Source of the DNA: a virus
IMG/VR virus record: IMGVR_UViG_3300047480_000183
Coordinates: 1 to 30,136 of that record
Reading direction: 5' to 3' (one strand)
DNA length: 30,136 nt
Positions 26,725-30,136 of the stretch are shown in pieces (the first letter of the stretch is position 1; every line of letters starts with the position of its first letter). The position numbers and the translations under genes were made by a program. The notes under the pieces were generated by a model. That model had not been told where the DNA came from. It was given only the letters and a program-made list of their open reading frames with translations, and did not search any database.

Positions 26725-27266
26725 ATGTTCTTGTTATACATTCGATAGAGTGTCTCTCCATCTATTATAAATTCATATTCGCTGTCAGGTGTGAATGAGA
26801 CTGTGTCACCAACGTTTACGTTGGGGATGGTGTTTGTTTTATAAACAACCTCACCCCACAACGCCTCATGCGCCCCCGTAGAGCTAATTAACTTATCCTC
26901 AGTTGGTATTGGTCTGATAAAGATAAACGGATCAACAGCCTGCCAATCGGCATCTCTCTTGTAAAGATAGACCTGATCTATCTCAGCTAAAAATAAATCG
27001 TCCATGATATAGTTCCAACTACTTTTCTGACGGCCCTTCATGTCGTTGTAGTACTTGAACACATTGTGGTGAACTACAACAATGTCACTTGGTTGAACCG
27101 GGCCGTTGTAGTAAATAGGAACTGATACCACCACTGCGTGGCGGTTAGATGTCTTGTGGTCTTCTTGAGATGAGCTGATATAGAAGTCTGTATCTCCAAA
27201 CTTCCTTATGTTATCGTACCGCCTCTGACCAACTGGTTTGATGATGAAGCAGTATGGTGATTTCAT
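26703..27266 (-). CDS. Tandem GroES-like (co-chaperonin-type) protein, 187 aa
   Basis: I choose the ATG at 27266, which forms TAATG with the upstream stop, over an in-frame start 57 bases earlier inside the previous gene. Two halves share a GroES-like layout. Residues 5-102 have FIIKPVG, AVVVSVP, a QPSDIVVVHHNVF turn and a closing strand QVYLYK. Residues 113-183 have FIFIRPIP, WGEVVYKTN, VGDTVSFTP, FIIDGETLYRMY and NICL. GroES subunits show the same order: an initial 'viVkp' strand, 'GeVvavG', 'vGD.V.f' and a final 'e.dil' strand. T4 gp31 and similar proteins replace GroES to fold the capsid protein, and the gene lies just before the packaging and capsid genes. The fold call is a pattern reading and unproven. 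Confidence 0.72.
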   Translation of the reverse strand: MKSPYCFIIKPVGQRRYDNIRKFGDTDFYISSSQEDHKTSNRHAVVVSVPIYYNGPVQPSDIVVVHHNVFKYYNDMKGRQKSSWNYIMDDLFLAEIDQVYLYKRDADWQAVDPFIFIRPIPTEDKLISSTGAHEALWGEVVYKTNTIPNVNVGDTVSFTPDSEYEFIIDGETLYRMYNKNICLKREK

Positions 27267-27487
27267 TAGTAATCTATTTTGTATTCTATAGCCACGGGGA
27301 CTGTGGCTGAAAAAGCCTTCCACTTAATAATCTCTCCATCCTTGATAATCCAAACGCAGATAGATCCATCATCCTCCTTACGGATGGTGTTAATCTCCCA
27401 CGTTTTATCTAGGATAGACTGACCTACCATGTAGTGCATGCACTTCATGTAGTCAGGGCCAATGGAAATTTTTCTAATTATACTCAC
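27266..27487 (-). CDS. Conserved-type phage protein of unknown function, 73 aa, GTG start
   Basis: The coding start is GTG (SIIRKISIGPDYMKCMHYMVGQ), overlapping the preceding gene by 14 bases; the first internal ATG would remove the IGPDY motif, which looks constrained, so I keep GTG. The sequence alternates short strands and turns (WEINTIR, CVWIIKDG, IKWKAF, PVAIEY) and has no membrane segment. I associate this small-protein pattern ('IGPDY...Y.VGQ', ending 'P..iEY') with many uncultured Bacteroidota phages, but no function is known to me. It ends in TAATG with the GroES-like gene, so its product is made with the packaging and capsid set. Confidence 0.72.
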   Translation of the reverse strand: MSIIRKISIGPDYMKCMHYMVGQSILDKTWEINTIRKEDDGSICVWIIKDGEIIKWKAFSATVPVAIEYKIDY

Positions 27488-27710
27488 CTGTTTGTAGGTT
27501 TACACTGACATCGCCATACTTTTCAAAGATGGATTGCTGCTCTTGTGTGAGCTTTCCTGCCGCAACTTCAAGTTGCTGCATCGTGAGTTCTTTCTGCTCG
27601 CCTAAACGACGAACGCTCATCTCGATGTCTGCTAGATTAAATTTTAGGTCTCTGTAAACTCGGTTAGCGTTAACCAACGCTTCGAGCTCTTCTTTTTTGA
27701 TTTTTGACAT
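27474..27710 (-). CDS. Small coiled-coil phage protein, 78 aa
   Basis: The start is the ATG at 27710 (MSKIKKEELEAL), four bases after the stop of the upstream gene. An in-frame ATG at 27746 lies inside that gene and is less likely. The protein is almost entirely a heptad-like helix (ELEALVNANRVYRDL, then RRLGEQKELTMQQLEVAAGKL) and ends in a short strand motif, YGDVSVNLQTGEY. Small helical proteins with this ending occur in many environmental phages, without a known function. It might be a structural or chaperone-like helper. Function unknown. Confidence 0.75.
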   Translation of the reverse strand: MSKIKKEELEALVNANRVYRDLKFNLADIEMSVRRLGEQKELTMQQLEVAAGKLTQEQQSIFEKYGDVSVNLQTGEYN

Positions 27711-27714
27711 ATGA

Positions 27715-28116
27715 TTAGATTGAAATGTACCAGGTTGCATTGGCATGACTATACTGTAGACATACCGGTGTGTTTGCTGTTAATGTAGCAGGAGCGCCAA
27801 CAATAGCAGCACCGGCTGATGCCCATGTTGTTGTAGCTCTAGTTGCTGTTGACATGATGACATACTTAACACCATCAAGATTTGAGTTTGATGCTGGAAG
27901 AGTAACCGCAAAAGATGCGCCCGCTGTTCCTGTAAAGTATGTGTTTACGTTTGTAAGTGTAGCTGCTGTAAGCAAGTTAGTCGCGATTACACTAGGGGTC
28001 TGATTCAAGGCCAATAAGGCAGGTACGTTAAAGTTAACAGTTGCCCCGTTGGCATTCAAACCAAACACACGACACTGCGTGTTTGGAGTCTCTGTGATAT
28101 AGTTCTGTACTTTCAT
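27715..28116 (-). CDS. Beta-rich virion-type protein, 133 aa
   Basis: The sequence is rich in A, T, V and N with few charges, alternating hydrophobic strands and glycine or asparagine turns (ASFAVTLPASNSN, GVKYVIMSTATRATTTW), and ends CLQYSHANATWYISI. This resembles small phage decoration, head-fibre or tail-knob domains, which commonly close with an 'l.y....W.i' strand. The partial protein at the right edge ends in the similar FYDGTTWITL. No signal peptide or catalytic motif was seen. Its ATG overlaps the stop of the 43-aa gene as ATGA. A virion surface role is inferred. Confidence 0.72.
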   Translation of the reverse strand: MKVQNYITETPNTQCRVFGLNANGATVNFNVPALLALNQTPSVIATNLLTAATLTNVNTYFTGTAGASFAVTLPASNSNLDGVKYVIMSTATRATTTWASAGAAIVGAPATLTANTPVCLQYSHANATWYISI

Positions 28117-28244
28117 CGTCCTTGCCCTCGATTTTGCTTTTTATAATTCTTAGAAGACTTTAACTTAGATGTCTTGCACTTAGCGTGAATGCCAGGGCGA
28201 CTTACCTTGACATCCTTCTTAGTTGACTGCTCAATTTTCTTCAT
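28113..28244 (-). CDS. Very basic 43-aa protein
   Basis: The frame runs from ATG at 28244 to TGA at 28113 and is followed by an ATGA overlap with the next gene. Of 43 residues 14 are lysine or arginine; it includes SRPGIHAKCKTSKLKSSKNY and ends QNRGQGR. There is no acidic cluster. A TAAATTTG motif lies four bases before the ATG, and the gene fills the space between endolysin and the 133-aa gene exactly. The pattern 'GiHaK.K.SK.KsSKnYkK..RGQG' recalls small basic proteins seen in other Bacteroidota phages, of unknown function. Nucleic-acid binding is a reasonable guess from charge. Confidence 0.75.
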   Translation of the reverse strand: MKKIEQSTKKDVKVSRPGIHAKCKTSKLKSSKNYKKQNRGQGR

Positions 28245-28248
28245 TTGA

Positions 28249-28256
28249 CAAATTTA
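28249..28256 (-). promoter_or_regulatory. Candidate -7 promoter box TAAATTTG before the 43-aa gene
   Basis: TAAATTTG is followed by four bases and the ATG at 28244, the same arrangement as at 8048-8055 and 8843-8850. A TTG lies 15 bases upstream of the box, as at 8843-8850. It follows directly after the endolysin stop. A transcript from here would be leaderless or nearly so. Confidence 0.38.
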
Positions 28257-28838
28257 CTAAAATTCTTTCAATAGACAGTAAGACACAGATTTCTCTGTTT
28301 TGAGTAGCTTAATCATCTCCCTGTATTTATCCATGTCATTAACTACTTGACACCCTGCTGAAAACCAGCCAATAGTTGCTCCAGTATTATCTGCAGCTAT
28401 GTCGTATGTATTAGGATGAAAATTAATACCAAAATAACCTTTCTGAAGTTCTCCTTGTTCTTCTGCTTTTGAATCTTTGTCTTTGTCTCTATATACTTGC
28501 ACTGAGTTTCCGATTTGTAGCAATGCTTCAATCTTTCCATTGTGCCTTCCATACTTCCAGAGATTATAATACCATACGTCTGATTTGAGAACTGCGGCTC
28601 CTGCTTTGTTGACTTTTTCAAATTGTTTGAGCGTTGGCGTTCCTGGATTAGTCGTTGCGGATGTAACTAGAATAAAATCATCTCCTTTAAAAAGATAGAT
28701 CTTGTCATCGAATCGGTTTGGCGTGTCTTCGTTAGATCTGACACCAAGAAGCCAATAGCCTTTTGGTATATTCTTATAGCTTGACAAGGACTTAACCTTA
28801 TCAAGTAGTTCCTCGTCTTTATAAGATCTTACCGCCAT
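28257..28838 (-). CDS. Endolysin-like protein with L,D-transpeptidase-type catalytic motif, 193 aa
   Basis: The C-terminal half contains FGINFHPN with H141 and, about 20 residues later, GWFSAGCQVV with S160 and C163. H...SxGC is the catalytic signature of YkuD-type L,D-transpeptidases, whose Cys attacks the peptide cross-links of peptidoglycan; related phage proteins act as peptidases of cell wall. The N-terminal 100 residues form a helical/beta region with WYYNLWKYGRHNG. There is no signal peptide, so export depends on a holin, whose gene lies directly upstream and overlaps by 10 bases. A spanin-type lipoprotein precedes the holin. The position makes endolysin the best role; a virion-maturation or cell-wall-remodelling transpeptidase is the alternative. 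Confidence 0.8.
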   Translation of the reverse strand: MAVRSYKDEELLDKVKSLSSYKNIPKGYWLLGVRSNEDTPNRFDDKIYLFKGDDFILVTSATTNPGTPTLKQFEKVNKAGAAVLKSDVWYYNLWKYGRHNGKIEALLQIGNSVQVYRDKDKDSKAEEQGELQKGYFGINFHPNTYDIAADNTGATIGWFSAGCQVVNDMDKYREMIKLLKTEKSVSYCLLKEF

Positions 28839-29272
28839 TTATCGCTTTCGGATTTAAGTCCTGTAATGAACTTTTTAAATGCAGCTAATATATCTTTACC
28901 TGTGACGTCTTTATAGCTCTCATTCATGCTCTTTACCTCTATAAAAACAAAAAATAGAGCTACTGCCTTAGTCAGTAATAACTCTATCGATATAAAGTGT
29001 GATATAATATCACCTGCGATGTATTTTTCTACTATGTAAAAGAATGTTATTGCTACTGTATAGATACCTATTTTCGCTGCCGTAGCTAACAAACGATGAC
29101 TTTGAACTACATCCCAAAATTTTACCTCTTGGTCTTCACGTTTTTTGTATGATCTCCACACACCGAAGCAGACGTCTAGTCCTATTGAAATCATGGCAAT
29201 GGTAAGCAGCGGACCTACCGGTGCAAGGATTGTAAGGATGCTAGACAAAATGATTATGGCGTTTGTTTTCAT
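28829..29272 (-). CDS. Holin, 147 aa
   Basis: A small basic membrane protein with hydrophobic segments at residues about 4-39 (possibly a hairpin), 61-82 and 95-112, and a charged C-terminus. The motif GLDVCFGVWRSYKKRE after the first segment matches the 'iD...G...a.k.ge' signature of the toxin-secretion/phage-lysis holin family. It overlaps the lipoprotein gene by ATGA and the endolysin gene by 10 bases, giving the order lipoprotein, holin, endolysin. It should form pores in the inner membrane at a set time and release the endolysin. No antiholin start can be separated. Confidence 0.88.
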   Translation of the reverse strand: MKTNAIIILSSILTILAPVGPLLTIAMISIGLDVCFGVWRSYKKREDQEVKFWDVVQSHRLLATAAKIGIYTVAITFFYIVEKYIAGDIISHFISIELLLTKAVALFFVFIEVKSMNESYKDVTGKDILAAFKKFITGLKSESDKWR

Positions 29273-29703
29273 ACTAGTTTTTTGATTGCTCTATGCAATG
29301 CATAGAGTAAAGCAAAGATAATAAAAATAGCCAAAAGGTTGTTTAGCAGCTTCTTCCACCATGGGTACTTCTCATAGTACTTGACAGGAACTTTTCGCTC
29401 TACTATTTTAGTGACATAGATTGGATCGCATTTACCTTGTATGTATACTTTCTTCTCTTTTGGAACGTACCATGTCTTGACGGTCACCCTATCCTTGGAT
29501 ATGGTGATCGTATCGATAAGTTCCTTAAGAGTTACAACTGTGTCTGTGTGTACTTCAGGAACATACAAAGTAATAGTGTCTTTTATTACAACTGTATCAG
29601 TTGTAATCAAATATGGGTACTTCTCAATTAATCGAGTAAACCGCTTAGTCGGGCTGCACGCTACTATCGTTAGCGTCAGCAGAATTATTGTTAGCTGCTT
29701 CAT
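29269..29703 (-). CDS. Probable unimolecular spanin (lipoprotein with C-terminal membrane anchor), 144 aa
   Basis: The N-terminus is a lipoprotein signal: KQ, then LTIILLTLTIVAC with lipobox IVAC and acylated C16. A periplasmic body of about 100 residues is rich in T, V, I and charged residues in alternation (TVVIKDTITLYVP, HTDTVVTLKEL), suggesting beta strands. The C-terminal WWKKLLNNLLAIFIIFALLYAL (about 115-136) is a membrane segment with basic residues on both sides. A lipid anchor in the outer membrane plus a C-terminal inner-membrane helix is the topology of single-chain spanins such as T1 gp11, which fuse the membranes in the last step of lysis. It precedes holin and endolysin. Similar lipoproteins also occur in Bacteroidota phages without assigned function. 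Confidence 0.78.
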   Translation of the reverse strand: MKQLTIILLTLTIVACSPTKRFTRLIEKYPYLITTDTVVIKDTITLYVPEVHTDTVVTLKELIDTITISKDRVTVKTWYVPKEKKVYIQGKCDPIYVTKIVERKVPVKYYEKYPWWKKLLNNLLAIFIIFALLYALHRAIKKLV

Positions 29704-29797
29704 TTAAAACGTTTAATAGTGCAATTGCGAACTTGCCTGGCATCTCACCAATTAGCACTTCAATCTCTTTTACTTGTTTTTCGGATAGTGTTAACAT
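29645..29797 (-). CDS. 50-aa protein overlapping the spanin gene
   Basis: The frame opens at ATG 29797 (MLTLSEKQVKEIEVLIGEMP) and ends at 29645, overlapping the first 59 bases of the lipoprotein gene in another frame. The first 35 residues suggest an amphipathic helix-turn-helix pair (KEIEVLIGEMPGKFAIALLNVLN), followed by an N/D/S-rich tail. I associate 'lt..ev.ei..fi.emP.k...pL.n.l' small proteins with other environmental Bacteroidota phages, function unknown. It begins 18 bases after the stop of the 90-aa gene, with an A-rich leader (CCAAAAAAAAGCT). Confidence 0.7.
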   Translation of the reverse strand: MLTLSEKQVKEIEVLIGEMPGKFAIALLNVLNEAANNNSADANDSSVQPD

Positions 29798-29815
29798 AGC
29801 TTTTTTTTGGCTAAG

Positions 29816-30088
29816 TTACGAAATAATTGTAACTCCGATAGCCTCAGCTACGTACTCATTCACTACGTTGTTGTCTTGTCCCCAAGCTGCAAACTGCTCA
29901 GGTGTTAGCGTGTAGTTGTCCGCCTTTAAGCACTTACCTTCTTCGGTTAAGAGTTCGTAGTAAGTTGTGCAAGTTGTTGCAGTTGTTTCGAAGTTCAATA
30001 CAAGTACGGTCATTCGTGTTGCCGTACCTTCGTTAAGTGGGTAGACTACGGGTTCAATAGCTACTCCGTTTGTTGGTGTTGTTGTCAT
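29816..30088 (-). CDS. Small conserved-type phage protein, 90 aa
   Basis: The protein begins with a threonine-rich start and then EPVVYPLNEGTATRMTVLVLNF, TCTTYYELLTEEGKCL, NYTLTPEQFAAWGQDNNVVNEYVAEAIGV. It looks like a compact alpha/beta structural module: two strands with a hairpin, then a helix beginning TPEQFAAWG. Similar small proteins ('tLT.eqf..WG.dn..v...va..lg') occur in phages of Bacteroidota, with no role known to me; they commonly lie beside fibre or appendage genes, as here, where the preceding partial gene resembles a surface protein. There is no signal peptide. Confidence 0.75.
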   Translation of the reverse strand: MTTTPTNGVAIEPVVYPLNEGTATRMTVLVLNFETTATTCTTYYELLTEEGKCLKADNYTLTPEQFAAWGQDNNVVNEYVAEAIGVTIIS

Positions 30089-30097
30089 ATTTATAAT

Positions 30098-30136
30098 TTA
30101 TAAAGTTATCCAAGTTGTGCCGTCATAAAAACACGG
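30098..30136 (-). CDS. C-terminal end of a probable virion surface protein, partial
   Basis: The last 12 residues and stop are inside the window (PCFYDGTTWITL). The ending resembles that of the 133-aa protein (NATWYISI) and is typical of beta-rich phage surface domains. The next ATG (30088) starts nine bases after the stop. Only the end is seen, so the identity of the gene is unknown. Confidence 0.5.
   Translation of the reverse strand, partial: PCFYDGTTWITL

Noticed and set aside
27267-27323. Earlier start for the GroES-like protein
   Set aside because: The added 19 residues fall inside the previous gene and do not fit the barrel; the ATG at 27266 forms TAATG like other junctions here.
27711-27746. 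Earlier ATG for the 78-aa coiled-coil protein
   Set aside because: The extra 12 residues lie in the upstream coding region; the ATG four bases after the upstream stop fits the compact gene order.

Overview
The window is a piece of a tailed-phage genome, the structural (virion) half of a short-tailed, podovirus-like phage. All supported genes lie on the minus strand, so transcription runs from base 30136 towards base 1. I see no tRNA, integrase, insertion sequence or CRISPR array. The DNA is AT-rich. Start codons are preceded by A-rich leaders or stop-start overlaps rather than Shine-Dalgarno sequences, several starts carry the Bacteroidota-type -7 motif TAnnTTTG, and one tail protein ends in a BACON-like domain. 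Together these suggest a host in the Bacteroidota (Flavobacterium-like or a relative) and an uncultured phage distantly resembling the head-tail module of crAss-like phages. Membership of that group is not proven from this window.

Layout in the direction of transcription. (1) 30136-28113: end of a small structural protein, a 90-aa protein, a 50-aa protein, and a lysis cassette made of a lipoprotein with a C-terminal membrane anchor (probable single-chain spanin), a holin and an L,D-transpeptidase-like endolysin, followed by a 43-aa very basic protein. (2) 28116-26449: small genes ahead of the terminase, including a 187-aa protein that looks like two GroES-like modules and a 91-aa protein in the usual position of a small terminase subunit. 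(3) 26459-19236: large terminase, portal, scaffold-like protein and major capsid protein, closed by a strong hairpin terminator. (4) 19169-18049: two further virion-type proteins, closed by a second terminator. (5) 17971-12400: two adaptor/ring-type proteins and a 1313-aa P22 gp10-like tail protein ending in a BACON-like domain. (6) 12416-7636: a threonine-linker receptor-binding-type protein, a glycosyltransferase, a small tail-module protein and a GNAT acetyltransferase. (7) 7648-1: three probable ejection (internal virion) proteins, the last a giant multidomain protein of at least 1824 residues that leaves the window.

The genes are tightly packed, with many TAATG, ATGA or longer overlaps, and no stretch over 300 bases lacks a gene. 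The most interesting points are the giant ejected protein with an HExxH zincin motif and a separate HDxFGH motif resembling the iron site of aromatic amino acid hydroxylases; the glycosyltransferase translationally coupled to a protein with long threonine linkers; the tandem GroES-like protein beside the capsid genes; the BACON-like domain on the tail hub; and a recurring TAAnTTTG-N4-ATG arrangement that suggests leaderless transcripts.
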